From: Gaeumannomyces sp. JS-464
Taxonomy: Eukaryota; Ascomycota; Sordariomycetes; Magnaporthales; Magnaporthaceae
Assembly: GCA_002197995.1 (NCBI GenBank)
Contig: NGZR01000001.1
Coordinates: 2,604,001-2,668,000 of the forward strand
Length of the DNA: 64,000 bases
Direction of reading: 5' to 3'
In this document: in pieces, positions 1-11,859 of the stretch
Numbering within the stretch: the first letter of the stretch is position 1
Layout: every line of letters begins with the position of its first letter
Notes under the pieces: generated by a model
What the model saw: the letters and a program-made list of their open reading frames with translations, nothing else
Databases searched by the model: none
What the model was told of the DNA's origin: nothing
Made by a program: the position numbers and the translations under genes

Positions 1-365
1 GCAGGTAACGTCTGCAGCGTTCGACATTATACGCCAGTCAGTCAGTCAGTCAGTCAGGTCAGCAACGCCGAGGAGTAAAAAAAAGGGGGATAAAACAAGA
101 TCCCCAAAAAAAACTCACGCTCAAAACACCAAGGAATGTCCCGGATAATGTCCCCGGCGTAGATCAGGCCGTTTCCCCGCAGGGCGCTGATGCGCGGGTT
201 CGGGCACGCGCGGCTGCCGGCGATGTGGCGGCAGAAGCACTTTGAGCAGAACTTGGTGCGCAGGTGGTGGCCGTTGACCTTGAGCCGCCCGTTGAAGGTC
301 TTGTTGCAGCTCTGGCACCTGGTGCACGCTGCCGCTTTCTTGCTGCACGGCGAGAGTCCGAACAT
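1..365 (-). CDS. Partial Cys-rich small protein (5' part)
   Basis: The ATG is at 365 and an open first exon runs to 119, where the reading meets a GT donor (GTGAGT, 118-113). A plausible acceptor (CTGCAG) lies at 12, with CTGAC-like branch sites between, so the coding region probably continues out of the left edge in phase. The 82 residues of exon 1 carry a metal-site-like array: CTRCQSC near residue 14, then CSKCFC followed by H and C, and later a WC pair. The spacing resembles a small zinc-binding fold but I do not recognise the family. The middle is basic, with no signal peptide or membrane segment. The GT donor, rather than the later in-frame stop at 54, is the likelier exon end because it is a textbook splice site. 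Confidence 0.55.
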
Positions 366-2164
366 GGCCCCCCTCTGCTGCCTACTGCTGCTCTCTCTCT
401 CTTGTCGCGATGTCTCTCTTGCTTCTTCTCCTTGGTTTGTTGCGTTAGGTCGATGGGCAATGGTGTATTTCCTTGCCCATCTTCCTTTGTTTACCCCCCT
501 GGTGTTTTATTCTTTGTCGTCTCTCGTCTTGTTATTTTTCCGCTCAGATATCCTCCTCTTCTCTTTGCTTCTAGCAGCAGCTTCAAGGCTGGCAGGGTTG
601 AAGATAAGTAAAAAGCTGCGCGACGCACGGCGGTTCGGGCGCAACGACCGTAACGGCAAAGGCAGACAGACGGCGAAACACGTCTGCACACAGATTAGGC
701 TGCTCGCGAGGACGGAACAGGCGAGAAACCTCCCGCTCAGTCGTTATAACCACCCGGCCAGGTATCCTCCGCAGGCCAGCATGAGGAGAAGTTCCACCCT
801 GTTGCTCAGTGACATGTCTTTCGGTCGCAGTCTCTCGGCCAGGCTATACGGTTTGCAAAAAAAAAAGGGCCCGGCCATGCGCCCACGCGCACACATCATC
901 CATGCTTGACTGTTCTGTGTACCCTCGCTGTTGTCAGTCATGGTCTGAGGGGCGTTGACAAAGGGGAAAACATCAAGGCGGCCGGGCCGCCTGGTGGGCC
1001 GCCTCCTTTAAGAGGCCCGGACGCACGCCTCGCCTTCTACTAGGTAGTAGACGTTGGAAGTAGAAAAAAAAAATTGTGAGTACCCCATCGGAGAAAAGGG
1101 TGCGGCTCCGTGCAACGCTCTCATGTGGCCGCTGACCAGGCTAGTGCTGCCGTATGACACGAGGCTGGGCCGGGTGGTGTGACGGCTTTCCAGGGACAGG
1201 GCGAGCCTGTGTCGCTGGCTGCCTGTGGCGCTTCTTCGGTGATCAAGCCAGCCAAAAGCGGAGTCACCCGCAGCGTCCAGAGGGCTGATCGAGACGCCTT
1301 GCCCAGTCTCGATATGCGATCCATCCCCTGGGCGACAAAGACGGCGGGAGCCTCGGCCTCCCGAAGCAGCACATCTGCCATTTCCCGCTCCATCGGCCAG
1401 GCGAACGGGTGCTTGCATACAGGGGAAAATAACAGCTGTCAAGACAGGCCGGGAACGAGGCGGGGAGGGCATTGGACCTGCATACCTAGGGCGACAGGCA
1501 GCCAATCTGCAGCGCAGTGTTGGGGGTGCATGTTTGGCCTCTTGGCTGTGTCCGCCACCTGCATGGTAACAGTGAGGAGGTGATTGAGTGAGTGTTGGTG
1601 GCGTCGGGCGGACGCGGGCGGGAGAGGGTTTGCAAAGCAAGGTGCCTCACTTAGGACGTGTTAGTGTAATGTCTTGCCTTCCCACGTTGCCCTGAGTCCT
1701 CTTTTGCCTGTGGCACGAAGCACAACATGGGTCTGTGGAAGGGTAATGGCTTTGTTTGCCACCCTGCCACCGATACGTCAGCACGAAAGGTGCATCTAAG
1801 CGGGAGTTCTGGAAACGAGCAGAGACGAGTCAAATAGGATCAGGCAACAGGGCCCATGGAGCATGATAGGTCATTTCTCCAAAGCGAGATGACGGCAGCG
1901 CATGCCACAATAACCAGAACTGTTTGCTCTTGAGAATGCCACGCATAATATATATATGAGAGTCCAGTAAAACAAATCAAGGTGATAGGGGACCTTGAGA
2001 AAGTCTCACGCAGGCAAACCGTCCAACACGCCAATCCCAGTTGGTTTTGCTATGCAGAGAAATAATGCCTGATATACATTTGAGAAAAGGTACGATATAA
2101 AAGGGAACGAGGCCCAGAAATCCAGATGAACCAACGCCAGCAATGCTCTAGGTAATCAACGAAA
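366..2164. other. Intergenic, no supported gene
   Basis: About 1.8 kb between the left-edge gene and tbf1. Open frames exist on both strands (for example 1008-1640 on minus and 1179-1583 on plus), but they overlap antiparallel, show no recognisable domain, and lack convincing splice or start context. I see only the 5' region of the left gene and the 3' flank of tbf1. Confidence 0.6.
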
Positions 2165-2885
2165 CTAGCTGGAAACGCCCGAGATGGCGGCCTGCAGCGT
2201 CCGCAGCAGCGCAGCATCCGAGTTCGTTTCCGACATGTCCAGCTCCCCCGTCGTGCTGGCGGGTAGACTGTTATGCGTGATCGCTGCTGCCGGTGCTGCC
2301 TGCGGTTGTCGCTGCGCCTGTGGCTGCTGTGCTTGAGTCTGTTGGGCTTGCGCCTGCTGGGGATGCTGCTGGACTTGCGGTTGCGGAGTCTGAGGTTGCT
2401 GAGCAGTTTGCTGCTGGACCTGGGGATGCTGGGCTTGTTGCTGAGCAGGCTGTGTATGTGGCGAATATTGCGCCTGTTGGAGATACTGCTGTTGCGCTTG
2501 CTGCTGCTGTACCTGGGGCTTGGGCGATTGTGGCAGGGTCAGCGAGTGCTGGGGCTGCTGCTGCCCACCAGCGGCCATCTGAGGCCTTGCAGCCTGGACG
2601 TGCTGGGCCTGCACTGGGGGCGTCACGGTCCGTTGCTGCTGTTGAGAAACCTGTTGCCGCGCCTGTGACTGTGTCTGGTACTGAGGATGCCCCGGCGGCA
2701 GCCGGCCCTGCTGGGCTTGCTGGACCTGATAGACGGCCGGCGGCATGGTCGGGGCTGGCTGTGGCTGAGGGGTAGCCCGCTGTTGCACGGGCTGCGAGGG
2801 CGGCCGCTGCCCCTGGGTTTGTTGAGGGGATTGAGGCGGCCGGGACTGGGGATAAGGCTGTGGGGTTCTCTGGGGCGGAGCATAG

Positions 2886-2924
<39 letters not shown>

Positions 2925-5900
2925 GGCGGCGGTGGTTGTTGTTGTTGTTGTTGTTGCGGTTGCGGCGGTTGCTGCTGCTTTTGCATAGTTTGCTGGTGTT
3001 GCAGATTACTTTGTGCGAGACGCTGCTGGGCCTGCTGGGTATGTATCTGGTGGTGCACAGATGCCGTGGCGCTCGCTGGGCTTGAGTGCCCATGAGGTGA
3101 TGGCGTCATAGCAGAAGCCGCACCTCCGGCAGGCCGAGTAACAGCCCCATTGAGAGCCAGCGGGGTTGGTGCGATGGCGGCATGTGTCATCGACGCCGCC
3201 GACGTTGCCGGTGGTATTGCCACCTTGGCCGGCCCCATGACGGGTGTGTGGACTGGTGTCGACGGACTGCCCGTCCTGGCCCCGGCGCCGCCATACACAG
3301 ACCCGCCGGGTGTAAGTGGAGAGTAGGCTGGCGCGCTGGGAACAGGGCTGGCCCCCTTGTTGGTCCCGTTGCCGTTGTTGCCGTTGTTACCGTTGCTGTT
3401 GTTGTTATTGTTGTTGGCCGCATTGTTGTTTTGGAGGCCGCTGGCCAGGGTCATGATCCCCTGGATCCTCGCGTTCTCCTCCTCCGAGTTCATACGCGCC
3501 TTTTCCTCCGCCTCTTTCCGTGCGGCCTGGCTGGGAGCACGCGGTCTTAAGCTCGCCTGTGACGCACTGAAGGTAGTAGGGCATCTCCGAGTTGGTCTTG
3601 AGGAAGAAGAGCTTGAGGTTGCGCGCCTTGTCCTTGAGCTGCACTTGGGTGCGGTCCTTGAGTATATCGTTGATGGTGCCGTTAGAGCCAAACAGCTGCA
3701 GGATCTGGCTCCAGTGAGGGCCCTTGACCATATCAAGTCCCGTCATCAGGGCCCGCTCCTCCTCTGGTGTCCAGGGACGGCGAGTACTATGCAATCCCTC
3801 CCTACGGGCGTGTGCTGTTGACTTGGCCACGGCTGCTTGGCGTGCCCGCTCGTAGAGGACTGTTGTTGGCGAGCTTTGGTGAGGCGGCAGATCGACCGCA
3901 TGACCGGCCGACGTCGCGGGCGCCCCGTTTTTGTTGATAGCCTGCTGCATATGGCGAGTTTTGGTACTGCATGTATGGATTTTGCACACCGCCCTGGTGA
4001 TATGGGGAAGCGCCGGCGCTGGCGCCAAGCTTCTCGGCTATCAGAGATGCAAGGCCCTTGGGCTCCGTCTCTGGCGGCTTCTCCTTCTCGAGCGAGTCTT
4101 GGATGAGCTTGCCGAGACCAAGGCTCTCAGATAGGGATGACGCCAGATCTGGCGCCGCCAAGTCCGCCATCCCGCCTGTATCTGCCTTGACGGGAGCCTG
4201 CGGTGCAGACAGATCAAAATCCAATGCGCCGTCCATGGGCAGATCCGTCATCGGATCCTCGTCGACCGGGATTTCGATGCCTTGGCTTTCCGCATAGCGC
4301 AGGATAGTGTCGTGGTTGTCCCTCAGGTACTTGTTCATCTCATCCAAGAACCCCTCTCCTGGGTACTCAATAGAAAGCATTCCTGCAGTCCAACAATGTC
4401 AGTACCCGATTGGGCCAGAGCATCAAGGGAGGAGACGCAGACCAGACGGCCTAGCTTGCTAGCACATACTCCTCTTCATTGCGTCTCTGATCTCGTTGCC
4501 AAAGCGCTCGCCCCTTTTTGTTGACGCGCTCACAAAGACCTTTTCTGTCTGTGTCAGTGGTAGGTCCGGGTGGAGCTGCTTCAGGGGCGCCTCGGCATCG
4601 GCGGGAAAGAAGCCCGCGAGGATTTCCCTCATGCGCCCCTCCTCGACGTTTTCTGGGCACGCGCGCAGGAACGCCTGGGTCTTGAGACTCAGAAACAGCT
4701 TGATCAGATCGTCGCTAAGGGGCCCGTACTCTGGCACAAAGGTGCGCAGGAAGGCGTCATGCGCCTCGGCCAGGGACGCATTGTCCGACTCGAAGATGGT
4801 CGAGCAGATGGTCGCCATGTTGGCCATCTGGATCGTCTCGAGGTCGCCTGACTCCTTGATTTCGAGCTCGTCCGGGTGCAGGATGGATGATGTCTCGGAA
4901 AACATTCTGCGCGCCTGCTTGAAAGTCGCGCTCAGGGCCTTGTAGGCCTTGCCGATCTCTGAGTCGGAGCTGCGGATCGCTGCGACCGTCTCGGCGCGTG
5001 GCTTCTCAGAGAGCGCAAGGAGCACTTGCACCGCCTACATCACGCGGTCAGTTGCGGTTAGCAGAGGGATCGCCTATATGGGGTAGCGAGGTACCCAGAT
5101 GTCGGGCGGCTCACCAGCGTTCCGAGAAACGGCAGCCCCATGGACCGCACAATATATGTGGCGTTCTGGAAGAACTTCATCTTCTTCTGCTCCTGCTTGA
5201 TCTGCGGTGCGAGGCCGGCGACAGCGTTAGGCACAGCCGTCGCCGCGGGCACGTTCGTAGGGGGCGGCGCAGAGATAGTCGGTGCTTGCACATCATGCTT
5301 GGCGCTGAGGTCAGGCATCGGCGGCAGAAGGTCGTTGAGGTGCTCGTCAAGGTTTCCAAGAGCCGACTCGAGGAGGGCACCGATATCGAACGGTTTGCGT
5401 CGGGCGGGGGCGGGGCCGCGTCTGTCCTCAGCCTCTTCTCGTCCCCGCCGGCGGCATCTCCAGGCTCGGGGCTTCTAGGCCGCTTGAGAGCATTTAGGAT
5501 GCTGTCTGCAAGGTTAAAGGACATATCATCGAGCGCCGGCGCCGGAGCTGTTGCCGGTGCCGGGGTCGGTGCGTGAATGTAAGCAGGAACGGCAACGGCA
5601 GCCGGAGCCGGAGCCGGAGCCGATGTTAGCGCAGGCGCGGGTGTCGAGACTGGTGGGAGCGGAGCAGCTGGTGTTTGTGCTGGTGTAGAAATCGGTGTTG
5701 ACATGGGCGCCGCTGTTGTCGGCGCGACTGCTGGTGTCGGGTTGGAGCGGGAGCTGGCGTCGCAGCTGGCGTTGGTGTTGATGTCGCCGTCGTCGTTGCC
5801 ATTGCAGGCGCGGCCGTAGGGGTCGCAGGCGCTGCGGCAGGGACCGAGACGGGCGCCGCGGCAGGAGCACTGGCAGGAGCAGTGGCAGGAGCTTTGGGTT

Positions 5901-6097
5901 GTTCGGTCTTGACTACGCTGTCGGCTGGAGAGCGCGCCCATTAGCAATTTCTGAACCCTCAGTACAGGCATGGCCAACAGGGGGGACGCGAGGCTACGGC
6001 ATGGGAGGCTGGCGCGGGGACCAGGCATACCGACTAAACGCTCCGGAGCGGCGGTGTCCGGAGCCGTCGCCACGGCGCTCAGCACGGGCTCTGCCAT
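2165..6097 (-). CDS. tbf1: Tbf1-type telomere/TTAGGG-binding factor (TRFH + Myb)
   Basis: Four exons: 6097-6031, 5924-5115, 5034-4470 and 4382-2165, each joined by clean GT-AG sites (donors GTATGC, GTGAGC, GTATGT). Exon 2 is Pro/Ala/Thr-rich. Exons 2-3 hold an all-helical region that matches the Tbf1/TRF homology dimerisation domain (around KMKFFQNATYIVRSMG through ETVAAIRSSDSEIGKAYKAL). Exon 4 has the Myb/telobox helix set, starting RRPWTPEEERALMTGLDMVK and including the VQLKDKARN recognition-helix motif, then a very long Gln-rich tail. Known Tbf1 proteins bind TTAGGG repeats at subtelomeres and at promoters of snoRNA or ribosomal genes; the same role here is inferred. The reading frame breaks by one base near 5745 (C run), 5392 (A run), 3930 (A/G run) and 3547. 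Conserved sequence resumes in another frame each time, so these look like assembly indels. Confidence 0.85.
2885..2960 (-). repeat. CAA-repeat polyglutamine microsatellite in tbf1
   Basis: Two nearly pure blocks of the trinucleotide CAA (minus strand), separated by a short Pro-encoding spacer, encode about 12 and 7 consecutive glutamines in the C-terminal tail of Tbf1. The near absence of CAG codons makes it a true microsatellite and likely length-polymorphic. Confidence 0.9.
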
Positions 6098-8895
6098 TGC
6101 TGTGCCGCTGAGGGGTTATGTCTACTCAGAGCTGTTTCTATCATGGGATTGCGGTCGTTCCGGTCGGCTCAGAGCGCTGAGGGCGGCGTGGCTGCGAGGC
6201 GCGATGTTGATTCCGAGGCTTGGCATGTCGAGAAAAAAATTGCGGAGAAGGCGGCCGAGGCTGCCCTTATTTCTTGCCCCAGCAACATGATACACAACTC
6301 GCGGGCGGCACAAAATTTTCAGCCTTGGAAATTCAATATTGGCTTCTTTATTCTGGAACAGCTAAGAAGGATGCGACGGCAGCACTTTTGTTTGCAAAAA
6401 TTCCCATGATGATCTACAAAGAGTTGAATCCAGCAAATAAAGCTGATCAAAGAAAGCTGGGTCGCGACTTGTGCTCCTTCCCGTCTTTTGCGAGTGTTGG
6501 GTGGGAACTTTGGAGATGCGAAAAGTGGCTGCAGAGCAGCTCCTCCAAATTTGCGGCTGGGCCATCTGCAAATTGTGAGAGTTTTCCATCTAGATTTTCA
6601 GATTTGGATGATGATCACTTCATGTTATTTTACCTTGGCGGCTCCCAATTGCGTTTGCGTTTGTCACTTGTGCGCCTAGCTTTTCAGGCAACGGAAAGAA
6701 TCGCAGGAAGGCATTCGGGCGAACGGTTTAGTCATCCAAATTCCAAGCTGGACTGGTATATTACAGGCCACAGCAGGCCGAGATCGGTAAACGAAAAACG
6801 GAACCATCAAGACAAGACGCCAAGCCAGGCAGGTCCCGCCTGCGCTGCATCCGTTTTACCAGCTCCGTTCGATCGCCCAGCACCCAGTTCGAACCTGGTC
6901 ATTCACCCTGTTTAAGCTCTGACGGATGCACCAGCCCCAGAAGCTTCGTCTGCAGAGACAGGGACATGGCTTTTGTTTGTTCAAGTGTGACCTCCCGTTG
7001 GCCTCGCCATCCGCCAGGAGGAGCTCCAGAATGTGGGGTTCAAAAAAGGCCTAGCAGCTAGGTGCAGGCCTGCCTGACATTGTGGAGGCCGTAAGCTGCA
7101 TGGCCTGCCTGCTCTCCAGTGGGAATTCGGTGGAATGGAAAGCCATCCGGCGGCCCGAAATGTCAATGCGGTTGGGAGACGAACCGACGGTTTGGGGGTT
7201 ATCCATGTTTGCAATGGAGCAGCTGCGTCGCCTTGGACCTCGCTGGCTTTTAGGCCGAGGGCTGGGGTTGGAGCTGCGTGGGGAACCGAGGGCTCAGAGG
7301 CAGACAGGCGAAAAGCAGCAGTATCAGTTTGGCCGGGACAACTTGGACCCAAAAGCATCAACCAAAACGGAGTTGCTGACAAAAGGTTACTGTTGTGTGT
7401 GTTGGCCCAGGATACTGTTGCCAGACAAAAAGATCCTCATAATTCCACCGTTATGTCAATGTCTTTGTCAAATTCTCCGTGGAGTTTTGGGCAGGACATC
7501 ATTGGCAGCGACCTGCCCGCTCGCCGCGGCCAATGACGGCGACAATGCGGGGTAATCCTCTCCGCGAAGAATGGTAGCATTGAGTTCCCCTCCCACGGCG
7601 GTCACCCTGTCCCTCTACGACGACATCCATCGCGCCACGCGCAGCTCCTTTTGTCCAGGAATTGCCCCCGTAGGGTTTCATATTTTGAGTTCCAGAAACG
7701 GGACGCGTTATGTGTGGGGGAGGGGAGAATGAGGAGCCCCATGGGGGAGGCTAATAGAAGCCCGACGTCGAACGCCGTGTCGAAAAAGGGCCAGCGGGAA
7801 GTTCGGGTGCCATCAGGTAAATAACCGGATCGATTTGGACTGAACCTTGAGATATTGATTGGACGAGATGGGCGGCTTCCATCTGCGACGCAGTATCGGA
7901 AATCAACAAGCGGTTAGCTCACAGGAGCCTCCTTCGATCCGTCAGATCGCTCTAGGAGCAACGGGGAGACACTAAGGGTATTTCACTGCCGAGATGGGAG
8001 GCAATAGGGTCGGTCTCGATGGTTTAAGCGGTTTGGTAACGACGCATGTGGTGTGCACCTCGAGAGCCAAGTCCTGGAGGGTTGCCCAATCAGGGTGCGC
8101 GGTTGTACGGGGCTCGTCGTCATGATTGATATTGATTGACCTAGTGCGGGGAAGGCGGCGAGACGGGCTTGAGACTGCGCCGACGCGAGTTTTCTGGTCT
8201 GCGGCAAACGCCTCCAAACACCGACACGGGGCCAGCTGTGGCCAGCGTCCGCCAATTCGGGACGCCATGTCGGAATCCAGGAGAGAGAGTGGCTTCAATA
8301 GTGGAACTTGGCGTGGAGCTGTGATGTGGACGTAGGCCGATTCACTTGCACCACACATCCCAGTCTGGCTCTCGGCTGGACTCTCGCCCCAGAAATGGTC
8401 CAGAAATGGCCCAGAAATGGTGGGGGGATGACTTGGACAGCTCCTCCTTCCACGGCTCTTCGCCTCCACCCTGGGATCCCGAGGCTGGCCCTGTGCAACG
8501 TAGGTCCCCGCCTTCCAAGCATTGCCGCCGATGGCCGCCGCCACCTCCTCCTTCCACATCCCCTCCCATGGGAAGGCCGGGTCGAGGTGGCCCAGATGGG
8601 GTGGGCTGGCTGTCGTGGATGTCCACCCTTGCGTCGGTTCCCCGACTGGCTGTGCTTGTTGCGATGTGTTGTGCCCCTAAGCTGCCGGTACCGTGGCTGC
8701 TGTCCTTCCAACCCCCGCTTTGCTTTATAATAGACCACCCGGCCCTCCTGCTCCTGTTCCCTCTTGCGCTTCTTTTCTTGTCCTGTCACTTCTGCATCTT
8801 CCCGCACCTCCTCAACCCACCCGTCCTGTCCCAGCAACAACAAACCAGATACCCCCTCCCACCGACCCAAGACATACACCACCAGAAGCTACAGG
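6098..8895. other. Long divergent intergenic region tbf1 / aldehyde dehydrogenase
   Basis: 2.8 kb between two divergently transcribed genes. It contains AT-richer stretches (6300-6650, 7380-7480) and open frames on both strands without family signatures or convincing starts. It must hold both promoters. A T-arm-like hairpin near 6888-6908 was examined and not accepted as a tRNA. Confidence 0.55.
8724..8731 (+). promoter_or_regulatory. TATA-like element of the aldehyde dehydrogenase gene
   Basis: TTTATAAT lies 165 bp upstream of the ATG, and a pyrimidine/C-rich leader follows it. This is consistent with a TATA-type promoter of a highly expressed fungal gene. Confidence 0.45.
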
Positions 8896-10717
8896 ATGGC
8901 GAACCTATTCACGGAGCTCAAGACTCCTGCCACCGGCTCGTACAAGCAGCCGATCGGCCTGTAAGTGCCGCCTGCGCCGCTGCATTGAACCGATCCTAGC
9001 CGAGCTTCCAGCATGCCAACGTAGTGCAAAAGTCTAACCTTATGACTTCTCTGCTGCCAGGTTCATCGACAACGAGTGGGTTGAGGGCGTCGACAAGAAG
9101 ACGTTCGAGGTCATAAACCCCGCAACCGAGGAGGTCATCTGCTCCGTCCACGAGGCCACCGAGAAGGACGTCGACCTAGCCGTCAAGGCCGCCCGCAAAG
9201 CCTTCGAGGGCGACTGGAAGCACACCACCCCGCAACACCGCGGCATCCTGTTGACCAAGCTCGCCGACCTCGTCGAGAAGAACCTGGACCTGCTCGCCGC
9301 TGTCGAGTCGCTCGACAATGGCAAGGCCTTCTCTATGGCCAAGGGCGACGTCGGCGCCGTCGCCGGCTGCCTGAGGTACTACGGCGGCTGGGCCGACAAG
9401 GTCGAGGGCAAGACCATCGACATTGCGCCTGACATGTTCCACTACACCAGACAAGAGCCTGTAAGTCGAGGCCACGCGGGCTAATGGCCCCTCCTCATGT
9501 ATCATGACACCGAGACTGACAGATCCCTCTTCTTGCACGTACAGATCGGAGTCTGCGGCCAGATCATCCCATGGAACTTCCCCCTCCTCATGTTCGCGTG
9601 GAAGGTCGGCCCCGCCCTGGCCACGGGCAACTGCATCGTCCTCAAGACTGCCGAGCAGACGCCGCTCTCGGCCCTGGTCATGGCACAGTTCGTCAAGGAG
9701 GCCGGCTTCCCTCCCGGCGTGCTCAACGTGATCTCGGGCTTCGGCAAGATCGCCGGCGCCGCCATCTCGTCGCACATGGACATCGACAAGGTCGCCTTCA
9801 CGGGCTCGACCCTGGTCGGCCGCACCATCATGAAGGCGGCCGCGTCGTCCAACCTCAAGAAGGTGACGCTCGAGCTCGGCGGCAAGTCGCCCAACATCGT
9901 CTTCAACGACGCCGACATCGAGCAGGCCGTCAGCTGGGTCAACTTTGGCATCTACTACAACCACGGCCAGTGCTGCTGCGCGGGGTCGCGCGTGTACGTG
10001 CAGGAGGGCATCTACGACAAGTTCGTGGCCGCCTTCAAGGCCCGGGCCCAGAAGAACGCGGTCGGCGACCCGTTCAAGGAGGACACCTTCCAGGGGCCCC
10101 AGGTCAGCCAGCTGCAGTACGACCGCATCATGGAGTACATCAAGGCCGGCAAGGACGAGGGCGCCACCGTCGAGACGGGCGGCGACCGCCACGGCAGCAA
10201 GGGCTACTTCATCCAGCCCACCATCTTCACCAATGTGCGCTCCGACATGAAGATCATGCAGGAGGAGATCTTCGGCCCCGTCTGCGCCATCGCAAAGTTC
10301 AAGACGGAGGAGGAGGTCATCCAGATGGGCAACGACTCCACCTACGGCCTGGCCGCCGCCGTGCACACCAAGGACCTCAACACGGCCATCCGCGTCAGCA
10401 ACTCGCTCAAAGCGGGTACCGTCTGGGTGAACTGCTACAACATGCGTAAGTTTTGTTTTTTGTTCTCGGTGGGAGACGTGGCTATGGCGGTGTTTGCTAA
10501 CCAGGTGTTTAATCATTACAGTGCATCACCAGCTGCCCTTTGGTGTAAGTTCTCACTGCCACATTATACATCTCAGCTGTAACCATGATGCTAATCCGCT
10601 TCTGCTTTATAGGGCTTCAAGGAGTCTGGTATCGGCCGCGAGCTCGGCGAGGCCGCTCTTGCCAACTACACGCAAAACAAGTCGGTCGCCATCCGTCTCG
10701 GCGGCCCTCTGTTCTAA
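8896..10717 (+). CDS. aldA: Cytosolic aldehyde dehydrogenase (ALDH1/2 class)
   Basis: NAD(P)-dependent oxidation of aldehydes such as acetaldehyde to acids. Five exons, 8896-8960, 9061-9460, 9545-10445, 10522-10544 and 10613-10717, give 497 residues without any frame break. The NAD-fold motif [20 protein letters not shown], the general-base motif [14 protein letters not shown] and the catalytic cysteine motif GQCCCAGSR (active Cys about residue 299) are present, as is the C-terminal [15 protein letters not shown]. The fourth exon is only 23 nt and encodes HHQLPFG. The length matches fungal aldA proteins used in ethanol, acetate and threonine catabolism. There is no N-terminal targeting peptide, so a cytosolic location is inferred. 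The next gene downstream is dad1, an unrelated function. Confidence 0.96.
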
Positions 10718-11307
10718 GCGATGTCGCACAAGGCGATGGAAATGGAGGAGGAGAATATGGCCGTTTTTACACGGTTGCCCGAGTGAGAAGGGGCACAAAT
10801 TTTGCGTCTGGCCGGGTGTACTGTGAGCCAGACTGACTGAAAAATTTCGAACTTTTATGATGGAGGAAGCACGCTGGGTCGGCCTAGTTAATTCCCAACT
10901 GTACATTACATCTCTTTCCACGGCTCTGGAATTGGCAGATATTGCGTGGGCCCGAATGGAAACCGAATGCTCAAGTACCCTCGCTTGTATAGGTTCACTG
11001 ATGATCGGGCTGACATTGTACCCCTGACTGTGTCGAGCGAAATACGTGGCTCTGTATTTGCTGGAAGTGCTTATGATGAGAGAGCGCAAGCCAGTGTGTG
11101 ATATCCAGTGTGTAGGTGGGTGTCGTTTCAGGCCCCTGCTCCCGGTGACGTCGACACACTGTGGGGGTGCTGTAAAAACCATCACACAAGAAATCACGAC
11201 AGCAGAGCGCGTTCATACCCTCAGCCGACAACGCTGGGCCCGCGACTGCGAGCCCAAAGTACAAACAGAGCATCCGGGCGGGGGAAAAAAAAGACACCAG
11301 GGAAAAA
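10718..11307. other. Intergenic aldA / dad1
   Basis: 590 bp between two plus-strand genes: the 3' flank of aldA and the promoter of dad1. A short A-rich tract (11284-11307) immediately precedes the dad1 start. No gene seen. Confidence 0.6.
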
Positions 11308-11859
11308 ATGTCGCTGAACCGCCCACTATCCGCGGCAGGCGGCGCGAGCGACAAGTCGGCCTTTGAGCTGCAGCGCGAGGCGCTCATTGGGGAGATCGCC
11401 ATGGTGCGTTTCTCTTTCTCTGGTCTTTACTCCCTACTAGCAGAAGGCAGGGAGGCCGAAAGGAAACAAAGTCATGGCGAGACTGACGCACGAGCGGCGC
11501 GCAGAGCTTCGAGCACGTCCTGGCCAACATCAACAAGCTGAACCGGTCGCTCGAGGCCGTCATCACGGTATGCCCATTGCATCAGTGTTTGATGTGTCCC
11601 TTCTATTAGCAGTGTCCCCTGTCTGCGTTGCCCATCGCCCATCGTTTTGCTGACCAGGAACCAACCCTACCATCAAAAAAAGGTCGGCAACGAGTTCTCG
11701 TCGGTCGAGGCGCTCTGGTCGCAGTTTGAAAACGTCATGGCCAAGGACGAACCCGACGAGGGCGAGGGCGAGGGCGCCGCGGGGAGCGGCGGTGACGACG
11801 ACGACGACAACGGCAACAACAGCGGTCGGCCAAAGGGCGGTGATAGTGCCAAGAGGTGA
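11308..11859 (+). CDS. DAD1: DASH/Dam1 complex subunit Dad1
   Basis: Three exons, 11308-11403, 11505-11567 and 11683-11859, give 111 residues. The core [12 protein letters not shown], then [20 protein letters not shown], then [19 protein letters not shown] is the Dad1 signature; exon junctions fall inside this continuous motif, which confirms the splicing. The C-terminus is an acidic, Gly/Asp/Asn-rich tail typical of filamentous fungal Dad1. Dad1 is a small helical subunit of the outer-kinetochore DASH ring that couples kinetochores to spindle microtubules. No frame break is seen. Confidence 0.93.

Noticed and set aside
1008..1640. Open frames on both strands upstream of tbf1
   Set aside because: No domain, no coherent start or splicing, and mutual overlap.
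6880..6915. tRNA T-arm-like sequence (GTTCGAAC with partial stem)
   Set aside because: No matching acceptor stem, D arm or anticodon arm could be found on either strand at the required distance.
9176..10516. 446-codon open frame antisense to aldehyde dehydrogenase
   Set aside because: It is a shadow of the conserved sense gene; GC-rich third positions keep the reverse frame open.
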